Below, piece by piece: positions 42,877-49,427 of a DNA stretch of 49,427 nucleotides. Origin of the DNA: CAYMTR01 sp964393405 (GTDB lineage: Bacteria > Bacteroidota > Bacteroidia > Bacteroidales > Prolixibacteraceae); the NCBI GenBank assembly GCA_964393405.1, contig CAYMTR010000021.1:1-49427 (forward strand). Reading direction: 5' to 3'. The notes under the pieces are model-generated. The model saw only the letters and a list, made by a program, of their open reading frames with translations. It had not been told where the DNA came from and searched no databases. Position numbers and translations under genes: made by a program. Each line of letters begins with the position of its first letter. Position 1 is the stretch's first letter.

Positions 42877-43974
42877 TCAGACTTTATGAATTATGGAAAG
42901 CAAAGTTTCAGCTTTTATTTCTGTCTCTTCCCATTCATCTTCTGCAACAGAATCTTCAGTTATACCGGCTCCGATATAAAGTATCAGCCGATCGTGAAAT
43001 ACTCTCATACAGCGAAGGTTTACAAACAACTGTACTCTCTCGTCTATGTTTATCGGACCAATGAATCCTGAATAATAGCTCCTGTTATGTTTTTCGGTAT
43101 TAAGTAGAAACGCCATCGACTCTTCTTTCGGGAGTCCGCATACTGCTGAAGTAGGATGAAGTTCATGCACCAGGTCTCCAAGTTTATCTTTTACATTTTT
43201 CAATTTCAGGGTGAAGTCTGTTCTAAGATGTACCAGATTACCTGCTTTTTTAGTGTAAGGACCTGTCTTTTGTGAATATTCAATATTCAGGTTTTGAAGA
43301 GATTCTTCAACAAACAATGTTACAAGCTCCTGTTCAATACGTTCTTTCTTGCTCCAGTTGTAAAGATTAAGGTTTTCTGCATTTAACTTTCTGGTTCCCG
43401 CAAGCGAAACTGTTGTAAGCATGCTTTTATCCGAGCATAGAAGGGGTTCAGGCGTTGCACCTATCCACAGGTGTCCCAGTGCATTAAAAACGTAAATAAA
43501 GGCATTAGGATATGATGTAGTGAGGAGGAGAAATATTTCGGTCAGCTTATCAAAGTAGTTTTTCTCTATTATCTTAATCCTTGAAATAACTGCTTTCTCG
43601 AATATCTTTTTTGCAATTTCATCTTTTATCTTATTGACATTGGCCACAAATTCTGTCCTGCTGATCTTTCCATTATGAAATTCACAAACCGTATCAGGCT
43701 GTGACTTCAATTTATGAAGTTCATCAAAATCAGAGAAGTCATTACTGCTATATTTTAGGTCGGGACGAATTAAAAAGCTGTGGTTTTGATCAGATTCTTT
43801 GAAAGGTGAAATAAGAAAACCTGTTTCTTCAAAAAGAGAATTTGAAACCAAAACATTTCTCAGATCTGTGTCCCTCTGAATAACAAGTTTTATGGCATCA
43901 CCATGAGGAAGCCTGTAGGCTGCAAAGACCAGGTTTTTAGCGATACATTCCTTTAAAGCGTCCGAAAAATTCAT
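42877..43974 (-). CDS. menF: Isochorismate synthase (MenF/EntC type)
   Basis: A 365-residue chorismate-utilising enzyme, first of the menaquinone branch. It is short and lacks the extended N-terminal half of some MenF proteins, as is usual in Bacteroidota. The conserved C-terminal core includes KIFEKAVISRIK (catalytic Lys region), FIYVFNALGHLWIGATPEPL, TVSLAGTRKL, HLRTDFTLKLKN, LHPTSAVCGLPKEESMAFL, RSYYSGFIGPI and LILYIGAGITEDSVAEDEWE (late magnesium-ligand Glu). It starts at the base overlapping the menI stop (TAATG). Confidence 0.95.
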   Translation of the reverse strand: MNFSDALKECIAKNLVFAAYRLPHGDAIKLVIQRDTDLRNVLVSNSLFEETGFLISPFKESDQNHSFLIRPDLKYSSNDFSDFDELHKLKSQPDTVCEFHNGKISRTEFVANVNKIKDEIAKKIFEKAVISRIKIIEKNYFDKLTEIFLLLTTSYPNAFIYVFNALGHLWIGATPEPLLCSDKSMLTTVSLAGTRKLNAENLNLYNWSKKERIEQELVTLFVEESLQNLNIEYSQKTGPYTKKAGNLVHLRTDFTLKLKNVKDKLGDLVHELHPTSAVCGLPKEESMAFLLNTEKHNRSYYSGFIGPINIDERVQLFVNLRCMRVFHDRLILYIGAGITEDSVAEDEWEETEIKAETLLSIIHKV

Positions 43975-44381
43975 TACTGCTTCTTTTCAACAATTGCATT
44001 GGTAACCCGCGAGGCAGAAATCAACTTTCCATCCTCACTGCGTATTTCAACATCCCACACATGGGTTGTTTTTCCTTTATGGATTAGCCGTCCTGTGCCA
44101 ATAACTGTTCCTTCCCTGACAGAAGAAATATGGTTTGCCGAAACCTGCATTCCAAAGACATTGAATTTATTATAATCGATCAGGAAGAGTGATCCGGCGC
44201 TGCCAATAGTTTCCGCAAGTGCAAGTGATGCTCCTCCGCAAAGGTATCCGAGGGGCTGCAGCGTCTTTTCGTTGACAGGCATGGTTGCTACAACCTTTTC
44301 CTCATTGAATTCGATAAACTCAATTTCAAGTAGTCCAATCATGGATTTCCTGCAGAATTCGTTGATTTCTTTTATAGTCAT
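43974..44381 (-). CDS. menI: Hotdog-fold thioesterase, probable DHNA-CoA hydrolase
   Basis: A 135-residue PaaI-type hotdog thioesterase. The start at 44381 (MTIKEINEFC) is preferred over the in-frame ATG at 44513, because the 44 extra residues are not family-like and a TATCTTTG box lies 21 bp before 44381. Marks are VVATMPVNEKTLQPLGYLCG, GASLALAETIGSAGSLFL (catalytic Glu in the A-E-T helix) and HISSVREGTVIGTGRLIHKG. As first gene of the men cluster it is very likely the 1,4-dihydroxy-2-naphthoyl-CoA thioesterase (MenI/YdiI type). Confidence 0.88.
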   Translation of the reverse strand: MTIKEINEFCRKSMIGLLEIEFIEFNEEKVVATMPVNEKTLQPLGYLCGGASLALAETIGSAGSLFLIDYNKFNVFGMQVSANHISSVREGTVIGTGRLIHKGKTTHVWDVEIRSEDGKLISASRVTNAIVEKKQ

Positions 44382-44402
44382 ATTGAGTATTAATGAACCC
44401 TT

Positions 44403-44410
44403 CAAAGATA
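44403..44410 (-). promoter_or_regulatory. Probable -7 box of the men operon
   Basis: On the minus strand TATCTTTG, an exact TAnnTTTG match, 21 bp upstream of the menI start at 44381. No clear TTG at 19-21 bp upstream. Confidence 0.5.
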
Positions 44411-44489
44411 AAAAAAAAGGCAAAGGGTGAAATCGAACGATATGTAGTATTTGTAAAGTAGATATTTTTTTAAAAAAAACTGAAAAATA

Positions 44490-44520
44490 TTGATGTAAGT
44501 TGCATAGGTTCATATATTTG
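44490..44520 (+). promoter_or_regulatory. Promoter of the fourth PVPVP surface protein
   Basis: TTG at 44490-44492 and TATATTTG at 44513-44520 with exactly 20 bp between, the same geometry as the blaI promoter. The -7 box ends 30 bp before the start codon. Confidence 0.72.
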
Positions 44521-44550
44521 TGAGAATATTACTAAAAAAACCTTGTCAAG

Positions 44551-45315
44551 ATGAAAAGAAGAAATTTAGCAACTATTTTAGTTATATTACTGTTGATGGT
44601 ATCATCAGTAGGAGTTAAAGCTCAGAGTATTCTGGGAATAAATGAAACTGATGGTTCTTTACCAGCTTTAAACGCTGTTGAAACAAATGTTCTTTTTGGA
44701 TATTCTGAATTTTCTTTAAACAATGTTTTGGTCCTTAATGGAACTCCTGTCCAAAATATTAATTGTGGATGGTTTTCAGATACTGGGTTACATTCTAATG
44801 TCAATAAAAACTATGCATGTGGGAGGGAGCCCAATATTAGTAGTGAATATTACAGGAATTTTTTCGTCTTTGATTTAACTGATTTAGCTTCCCTTGGTAT
44901 CACTCCTCCTATTATCAGTGCAGTGCTAAGAGTCGACCGTTATCAACCTTTTCCTCAAACAGGAAGTCAATATTGGGAATTATATTCTGTCACTACTCCA
45001 TTTAATTTATTTCTTACAAGCTATTCTATCGGATCTGCTCAAGGAATAAATATTTTTAATGATTTAGGGGATGGCGATTTTATAGGTAATGTAATTGTTG
45101 ACAGATCATTAAGTTATACTCCTCAAGTAGAAGTTGTATTGAACAGTGCAGGGTTGGCAGCAATTAATTCGTCAGTTGGTGATCATTTTATTTTAGGAGG
45201 AATTGCCGGAGATATTATCCCTGTCCCTGTCCCAATCTGGATTATCGCATTAGGATTCCTTTTAATAGCTGGGGTAGTTGTTCTAAGGTTTAGGAAAAAA
45301 AGACAATTAGCATAA
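44551..45315 (+). CDS. Exported protein with PVPVP sorting tail (fourth, different ectodomain)
   Basis: A 254-residue exported protein with a signal peptide (MKRRNLATILVILLLMVSSV, ending VKAQ). The ectodomain is not related to that of the three genes at 3.8-8.3 kb. It has NCGWFSDTGLHSNVNKNYAC, NYACGREPNISSEYYRNFFV, FFVFDLTDL and a LRVDRYQPFPQTGS.. stretch, a pattern seen in PEP-CTERM-type surface proteins of about this length. The tail is IPVPVPIWIIALGFLLIAGV, then a short hydrophobic stretch and RFRKKRQ: proline motif, helix and basic cluster. It is a single-gene unit with a strong promoter and terminator. The function is unknown. Confidence 0.85.
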   Translation: MKRRNLATILVILLLMVSSVGVKAQSILGINETDGSLPALNAVETNVLFGYSEFSLNNVLVLNGTPVQNINCGWFSDTGLHSNVNKNYACGREPNISSEYYRNFFVFDLTDLASLGITPPIISAVLRVDRYQPFPQTGSQYWELYSVTTPFNLFLTSYSIGSAQGINIFNDLGDGDFIGNVIVDRSLSYTPQVEVVLNSAGLAAINSSVGDHFILGGIAGDIIPVPVPIWIIALGFLLIAGVVVLRFRKKRQLA

Positions 45316-45332
45316 AAGTTTATCTATATATC

Positions 45333-45358
45333 AAAAAATGCCCGCAAGGGCATTTTTT
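45333..45358 (+). terminator. Intrinsic terminator after the fourth PVPVP gene
   Basis: AAAAAATGCCC pairs with GGGCATTTTTT around a GCAA tetraloop, a perfect 11-bp stem ending in six T. The A-run makes it usable in both directions. Confidence 0.9.
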
Positions 45359-45401
45359 GTTTAAGTAAGTCTGTGTACCTTTATTGAAATATTCTCAACC
45401 T

Positions 45402-46343
45402 ATGACCGAACCTAAAACTTTCAACTCTGAGTACATTTACCGAATCAACAAAGCTTTTGATTATATTGATTCAAATATCGAAAAACCAATGACCTTGGAA
45501 GAACTTGCATCGGTTGCTAATTTCTCCAAATTCCACTTTAACCGTATCTTTCAATCTATCGTTGGTGAACCACCGTTCAAATTTATTCTAAGAGTACGAC
45601 TCGAAAAAGCTGCCTCTTTAATCATGACCAATAAAAATGAAAGTATCTCAAAAATAGCATTTAAGTGCGGTTTCTCCGATATCTCAATATTCTCGAGGAA
45701 CTTTAAAAACCAATTTCATATTTCAGCCACTCAATACAGAACTCAAAAATTAAATATTAGCAATATAAGTCAACAGGATAGCAATAGTCATCAAAAAAGT
45801 GAAAGACCTACTCAATATTTTTGTCCTGAGTTACAAACCATAAAATGGAGGACAAATATGAAATTAAACAAAAGTGTGGAAGTGAAAGAACTTCCAAAGA
45901 TGAATCTCGCCTACATCAGGCATATCGGCCCTTATAAGGGTGATGATAAACTGTTTGAAGGTATCTGGAACAGATTGTTCGCTTGGGCTGCTCCCCGTGG
46001 TTTAATCGGTGGTAAAGATTTTAGATCGCTGATTATTTATCACGACGACCCAAACGTTACAATTGAAGACAAACTCAGGATGAGCGTTTGTATCACCGTG
46101 CCTGCCGAAACAAAGGTTGAAGGTGAGGTTGGTAAGATGGAACTTGAAGCCGCTAAGTATGTTATTGCAAGGTTTGAGCTTACTGCTCAAGAATTTCAGG
46201 AAGCATGGGGCTGGGTTTACGGACAGTGGTTTCCCAATAGCGGTTACCAACCCGATGATAAGCCTTGCTTTGAAATGTACCCCGAAGAACCCAAAGACGG
46301 AAAATTCATTGTCGACATTTGTGTTCCTGTGAAACCGCTTTAA
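45402..46343 (+). CDS. AraC-family regulator with GyrI-like effector domain
   Basis: A 313-residue regulator. The ATG at 45402 is chosen; the frame extends 6 codons to a TTG. The N-terminal AraC DNA-binding domain (about 8-110) has two helix-turn-helices: MTLEELASVANFSKFHFNRI with RIFQSIVGEPPFKFI, and SISKIAFKCGFSDISIFSRN. A polar linker (about 115-150) leads to a GyrI-like/SOUL-type effector-binding domain (about 158-313) with VKELPKMNLAYIRHIGPYKG, CITVPAETKVEGEVGKMELE and WGWVYGQWFPNSGYQPDDKP. This is the Rob/TetR-like sensor layout for small hydrophobic or cationic ligands, as in the SoxS/Rob relatives. The target is unknown. Confidence 0.93.
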   Translation: MTEPKTFNSEYIYRINKAFDYIDSNIEKPMTLEELASVANFSKFHFNRIFQSIVGEPPFKFILRVRLEKAASLIMTNKNESISKIAFKCGFSDISIFSRNFKNQFHISATQYRTQKLNISNISQQDSNSHQKSERPTQYFCPELQTIKWRTNMKLNKSVEVKELPKMNLAYIRHIGPYKGDDKLFEGIWNRLFAWAAPRGLIGGKDFRSLIIYHDDPNVTIEDKLRMSVCITVPAETKVEGEVGKMELEAAKYVIARFELTAQEFQEAWGWVYGQWFPNSGYQPDDKPCFEMYPEEPKDGKFIVDICVPVKPL

Positions 46344-46351
46344 AGAAACTT

Positions 46352-46380
46352 AAGAGGACTTGCCCTTGGTGAGTCCTCTT
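46352..46380 (+). terminator. Possible terminator after the AraC/GyrI gene
   Basis: AAGAGGACT and AGTCCTCTT form a perfect 9-bp stem with an 11-nt loop. Only a short T tail follows, so termination efficiency is doubtful. Confidence 0.45.
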
Positions 46381-46418
46381 TAAATCATTAGTACATGAAG
46401 CTAAACAACTACCATTAG

Positions 46419-46850
46419 ATGTTGAATATTAGATCACTATTAAGAATAAATGCAACTATGTTTGTATTTGTTGCTATCCTTTCTTCATGCGTGGAAGAAG
46501 GATGCAATGCCGAATACTCAATTCAGAATGAGACCGGCAGCTCACTACAAATAATCAGGTTGAGCGGAGGGGATAATTTATTTATCAAAACCGACACTCT
46601 AATTATTGAAAAAGATTCATCACTTAATTTTAATTACTACGATGATTCAGGCGAAAACCTTATTCCCCCCTTTAGCGGAATCGACTCTTTGAAAATATTT
46701 CTAAACGACACATTGCAAAAGACTTACGCCCCTTATACTGCAGGGAAGAACCCATTGATCATCGATTCTTATTCAGGAGGAAAAACAAAATCTAAAAATC
46801 ATATTACCTACTATTCTTACAATTATTCTGTCTTGAAAGAAGATTTTTAA
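46419..46850 (+). CDS. Small lipoprotein (hypothetical)
   Basis: A 143-residue protein with an N-terminal hydrophobic stretch (NATMFVFVAILSSC) ending in a lipobox, which predicts lipidation at Cys24 and envelope location. The mature part is beta-rich and acidic, with CNAEYSIQNETGSSLQIIRL resembling the start of small beta-sandwich lipoproteins, and DSLKIFLNDTLQKTY. I do not recognise the family. It stands between the AraC gene and the methyltransferase-like gene, without evident operon partners. Confidence 0.75.
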   Translation: MLNIRSLLRINATMFVFVAILSSCVEEGCNAEYSIQNETGSSLQIIRLSGGDNLFIKTDTLIIEKDSSLNFNYYDDSGENLIPPFSGIDSLKIFLNDTLQKTYAPYTAGKNPLIIDSYSGGKTKSKNHITYYSYNYSVLKEDF

Positions 46851-46918
46851 CAGATTTTTATTACATATTTGTGTTCAATTAAAGCTAAACTTAACTAGTA
46901 ATTAAAATATCCTATAAA

Positions 46919-47503
46919 ATGAAAGATGTTTCTCTTTCTGAATTGACAAGAAATCCTTATGATGCGGATAATGAGCAATCTAAGAACCAACTCAAACAAA
47001 TTGGAGAGTATTTAAAGGGTAAAATAAATAACTCCCAAAAGATTCTTGATATTGGAAGGAGGTCACCTGCAACAGATTATATGGAAAATTTGTTCAACGT
47101 TAAAATTGAAAATACTGATGGCGATTTAGATTTACCCGGATTTATTAATACAGAGAGCATTTTTGACGTGATTATTTATTCACATACTATTGAACATCAG
47201 TTTGCTCCACTAAGTACATTATTGGAATTAAAAAAGTATATGTACTCGGGAGAAAAAAATTCTTATTTATATATTATTCTGCCCTCAAGACCCAAATTCT
47301 TATGGTCTAAACAGCATTTCCATGAGATTGATAATTATCGAATGAAACTTCTGCTTGAACGTGCCGGATATGAAATCGTAGAGTATAAGAAGTTAAAAAT
47401 GGAAAGAGGGTTTTTTGATTATCTAAGAGGAATTAGAATGTTTTTAAGACTATTTTTTGAATATAATGCATACTATAAATGTAAAATAAGCATAGCGAAA
47501 TAG
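46919..47503 (+). CDS. Methyltransferase-like protein with degenerate SAM motif
   Basis: A 194-residue protein with the layout of class I SAM methyltransferases of the type 11/23 group. ILDIGRRSPATDYMENLFNV corresponds to motif I, but GxGxG is replaced by GRRSP. TDGDLDLPGF is the acidic segment and FDVIIYSHTIEHQFAPLSTL the motif with EH, with a tail of FHEIDNYRMKLLLERAGYE. The C-terminus is basic with Phe/Leu-rich helix RMFLRLFFEYNAYYKCKI, perhaps membrane-associated. Whether it is still active is unclear. Family members act on lipids, sugars or proteins. Confidence 0.65.
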   Translation: MKDVSLSELTRNPYDADNEQSKNQLKQIGEYLKGKINNSQKILDIGRRSPATDYMENLFNVKIENTDGDLDLPGFINTESIFDVIIYSHTIEHQFAPLSTLLELKKYMYSGEKNSYLYIILPSRPKFLWSKQHFHEIDNYRMKLLLERAGYEIVEYKKLKMERGFFDYLRGIRMFLRLFFEYNAYYKCKISIAK

Positions 47504-47682
47504 TCCTCGTGTTTTTACTTCATCCAGATTTATTTAGGCGTATACATAATAAATTGAACGATATCCTGTTTTCATGGTATTTATATTGCCACTTATATTC
47601 GGACTGAAATAATTACATATTAACCGGTATCCTGTTCTTTAATTACCTATTTTAGTAGAAGATCTTCAGTCAAAAACGACTG

Positions 47683-48483
47683 ATGCATATTTATATGGAC
47701 GAAAGAATCGTAACATTTAAACGCTTACACAACTTCCGGGATATTGGTGGATTGCCAACAGTAGATGGCAATTTCATGAGATCAGGAATACTCTTCCGCT
47801 CCGAATCATTGCATTTTTATTCAAAGGAGGAACTTAATAAAATCAAGTCCTTCAATATCAAATCCATTATCGACCTACGAACTCCCGAAGAAGTCTCCGA
47901 TAACAGGTATAAACACTTTAACGGTAGCAATATCAATGTTTTAAATATCCCTATTAATCCTTTCCCTGATAAGAAAGTTCCCCGAAAGAAGGATTTCATA
48001 AACCCTGTTTTTTTGAATAATTGTAAAAATATCGACCACGCAATGTTGATGATTGGCAATTATCACAGGATGGCCTTCGAATGTGAAAAAGAGATAAAGC
48101 AGATATTTACATATTTATCCAATGAAGAAAACTTACCTGCATTAATCCACTGCAGTGCAGGAAAAGACCGCACCGGATTCATATCTTTCTTGCTGCAAAC
48201 CCTTGTCGGAGTTGAAAACACTACTGTTCACGAAGATTACCTCCTCACCAACGACTTCATGCTTAACGGGAAAGATGCAAAGAAACAAGAGCTGATGTTC
48301 AAAATACTGACCCTTGGCAAGTTTCAGTTGGATCTTTTTAAACCCTATCAGGAAGCCAGACCTGAATATCTTATGACCGTTTCAGATGAGATAAATCAAA
48401 AGCACAATACTGTTGAGGAATACCTGACCGATTACTGCAAAATTCCGCAGGAAGATATTGATCGGTTGAAAGGGATATTCTAG
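47683..48483 (+). CDS. Tyrosine/phosphoinositide phosphatase of the MptpB type
   Basis: A 266-residue dual-specificity-type phosphatase. Start alternatives are ATG 47683 and 47695. The opening VTFKRLHNFRDIGGLPTVDG and FRSESLHFYS followed by SIIDLRTPEEV are family hallmarks. The P-loop is IHCSAGKDRTGFISFLL with Cys157 and the Asp-Arg of the MptpB lineage. A C-terminal helical lid follows. Members hydrolyse phosphotyrosine, phosphoserine or phosphoinositides. Role in this organism unknown. Separate transcription unit. Confidence 0.92.
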   Translation: MHIYMDERIVTFKRLHNFRDIGGLPTVDGNFMRSGILFRSESLHFYSKEELNKIKSFNIKSIIDLRTPEEVSDNRYKHFNGSNINVLNIPINPFPDKKVPRKKDFINPVFLNNCKNIDHAMLMIGNYHRMAFECEKEIKQIFTYLSNEENLPALIHCSAGKDRTGFISFLLQTLVGVENTTVHEDYLLTNDFMLNGKDAKKQELMFKILTLGKFQLDLFKPYQEARPEYLMTVSDEINQKHNTVEEYLTDYCKIPQEDIDRLKGIF

Positions 48484-48636
48484 GAATTGATCAGCTACCA
48501 AGACTGATATAGGTACAACAGTTATACGGATTGAACATTTTTTCACTTAGAATTGTCTTCGGAGGGAGTTATGTTTAAATATGTAACAGATGGCAATAAT
48601 TGCAAGCTAAACCGATAACCTTTGATAGAAATATTA

Positions 48637-48644
48637 TATTTTTG
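48637..48644 (+). promoter_or_regulatory. Probable -7 box of the toxin-antitoxin pair
   Basis: TATTTTTG, an exact TAnnTTTG match, 17 bp before the antitoxin start codon. No matching TTG at 19-21 bp upstream. Confidence 0.4.
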
Positions 48645-48661
48645 AATAAAATATTATTGAA

Positions 48662-48898
48662 ATGACAGCAATAGATTTAAAGAATTTACTCTTTCAAAGG
48701 ATAGCAGAGATTGATGATGTTTCATTTCTGGAAGCAATAAAAACGATTCTTGACTCTAAAGCAAGCAAAGAGATCCTTACTTTAACAGATAAACAACGAG
48801 ATGATATTATCGCCTCAAAGAAAGAGATAAATAGCGGATTGTTTATTAATCAAAAAGATCTTGACAAAGAGATTAAAGGATGGCTGAGCTCAAAATAA
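48662..48898 (+). CDS. Antitoxin of a type II toxin-antitoxin pair
   Basis: A 78-residue acidic/basic helical protein. Its C-terminus (KEILTLTDKQRDDIIASKKE, then DLDKEIKGWLSSK) is typical of short Bacteroidota antitoxins that accompany ParE/RelE toxins (addiction-module component type), with a motif region that wraps the toxin. The N-terminal half may carry the dimerisation and DNA-binding part. It overlaps the toxin by 19 bp. Confidence 0.8.
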   Translation: MTAIDLKNLLFQRIAEIDDVSFLEAIKTILDSKASKEILTLTDKQRDDIIASKKEINSGLFINQKDLDKEIKGWLSSK

Positions 48899-49179
48899 TT
48901 TGGTCTCATAGAGCAAAAATAAGACTCTTTGAGATAATGGAATATTATGCAGAGAGAAACAAGTCAAAGATATATTCAGAAAAACTTTATCGAAAAATTA
49001 ACAAAGAATTAGAATTACTTCTCAAGCATCCTGGCTTAGGTATATATACAGATATTGAATCTGTTAGAGGTTTAATCATTGACGATTATATATTATTCTA
49101 TGAGGAAACACAAGAAATGATAATAGTGCATACCCTTTGGGATAGTAGTCAAAATCCGGATAATTTAAAAATTAAATAA
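48880..49179 (+). CDS. ParE/RelE-superfamily toxin
   Basis: A 99-residue ParE/RelE-fold toxin: AELKIIWSHRAKIRLFEIME at the start, YYAERNKSKIYSEKLYRKIN, LLLKHPGLGIYTDIESVRGL with the conserved P-x-x-G, and IDDYILFYEETQEMIIVHTL followed by WDSSQNP at the end. The WD.RQ/SSQNP tail is the usual one of these toxins. Target (gyrase or mRNA) is not decided by sequence. Coupled to the antitoxin gene, which precedes it. Confidence 0.88.
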   Translation: MAELKIIWSHRAKIRLFEIMEYYAERNKSKIYSEKLYRKINKELELLLKHPGLGIYTDIESVRGLIIDDYILFYEETQEMIIVHTLWDSSQNPDNLKIK

Positions 49180-49272
49180 AAAAGTCTGAGCCAACTGATA
49201 ATCATATTTTAGGGAGACCTTTAAAAACGGTGTACCAATTTTAGTATAGGACAACCCCTACCAAAGTAATTG

Positions 49273-49305
49273 CAGAGTCGTACCAGAGTCGTACCAAAGT
49301 CGTAT
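49273..49305 (+). repeat. Tandem repeat, 11-bp unit AGAGTCGTACC
   Basis: AGAGTCGTACC, AGAGTCGTACC and AAAGTCGTA follow directly, with period 11. The period and the CGTACC core match the array at 890-922. The last units form the left arm of the adjoining palindrome. Confidence 0.65.
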
Positions 49306-49353
49306 TTTCTCCCTTTATAAAGGGAGAAAATACGACTTTGGTACGGCTCTGGT
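49282..49353. repeat. 72-bp near-perfect palindrome without loop
   Basis: The left arm 49282-49317 is the reverse complement of 49318-49353 with a single mismatch (a G-U type change in the outer part). The centre is CCCTTTATAAAGGG. Arm sequence includes the 11-bp units AGAGTCGTACC and AAAGTCGTA. As RNA this would form a 34-bp hairpin. It may be a repeat-family cruciform or a bidirectional transcription stop. The sequence on both sides is not a gene. Confidence 0.85.
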
Positions 49354-49427
49354 GGCTATTTGCTACGACTAAAGTATTTCTGAAATATCAATCTGAAATT
49401 ATTCGTTAAGCACCCTTTTTCGAACAA

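Noticed and set aside
44382..44513. 44-residue N-terminal extension of the MenI-like thioesterase
   Set aside because: Not family-like and overlaps the TATCTTTG box; the internal ATG at 44381 gives the normal length.
47504..47682. Two similar GATATCCTGTT/GGTATCCTGTTC stretches
   Set aside because: Short and imperfect similarity in an AT-rich gap, not clearly more than chance.
49360..49427. Possible 3' end of a leftward gene at the right edge
   Set aside because: Two minus-strand frames carry stops near the edge (tails VRKRVLNE and CSKKGA), but fewer than ten codons are visible, too few to support a gene.
1..49427. tRNA, rRNA, CRISPR arrays, integrases or transposases
   Set aside because: I looked for TTCGANTCC-type T-loops in the intergenic gaps, spaced identical repeats and typical recombinase motifs and found none.

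Overview
The window looks like a chromosomal segment of a low-GC member of the Bacteroidota, probably Bacteroidales-like. Support comes from lineage-typical families (DUF4175 and DUF4783 proteins, a YbeY with Asp in place of the third His, a disaccharide-phosphorylase operon, a classical menaquinone operon) and from promoters of the Bacteroidota type (TTG, 19-20 bp, TAnnTTTG) before blaI, mnmG and a surface-protein gene. Species cannot be named from the sequence. There is no rRNA, tRNA, CRISPR array, phage or complete insertion sequence.

Left part (1-8.9 kb): the 5' part of glyS, a small STAS-like protein, and a blaI-blaR1-like regulator/M56 protease pair. The pair has two tandem TACGA-N6-TCGTA operators flanking the promoter -7 box, and the protease carries a long acidic helical C-terminus instead of a beta-lactam sensor. 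Then come three paralogous exported proteins ending in a PVPVP, membrane helix, Arg/Lys-cluster sorting signal (PEP-CTERM-like). A polytopic membrane protein with C-terminal TPRs that resembles the TMTC/GT-C protein O-mannosyltransferases lies between the first and second. The paralogues share long blocks of identical DNA, including terminators. A fourth PVPVP protein lies at 44.5 kb with its own strong promoter. No sortase is in the window. This surface-protein set is the best candidate for an undescribed system.

Central part: 9.1-14.1 kb is a three-gene operon (GPH-family sugar symporter, GH130 phosphorylase, GH94 phosphorylase) for uptake and phosphorolysis of beta-linked disaccharides. 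An alpha/beta hydrolase follows. A large NtrY-like histidine kinase lies downstream of rlmH. A leftward set of housekeeping genes (mnmG, adenine deaminase, uvrC) has its own promoter, preceded by a tight cluster of a DUF4175 membrane coiled-coil protein, an RsbW-like ATPase and ybeY, with overlapping reading frames. An orphan CheY-like receiver and ruvB read rightward across a 0.5 kb AT-rich gap.

Right part (32.9-49.4 kb): glutamine cyclotransferase-like lipoprotein, flippase, rpiB-like isomerase, Rrf2 regulator, VanZ-like protein, hemW, mmcQ-like and S4-domain genes, a candidate small RNA, GNAT, a periplasmic cyclophilin, and menI-menF-menD-menB. After these come the fourth PVPVP protein, an AraC/GyrI-like regulator, a lipoprotein, a methyltransferase-like protein, an MptpB-type phosphatase and a ParE/RelE-type toxin-antitoxin pair. 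The pair is followed by a 72-bp near-perfect palindrome and 11-bp tandem repeats. Similar 11-bp repeats occur at the left end, and a hairpin-plus-box repeat occurs at 0.85 and 14.16 kb.
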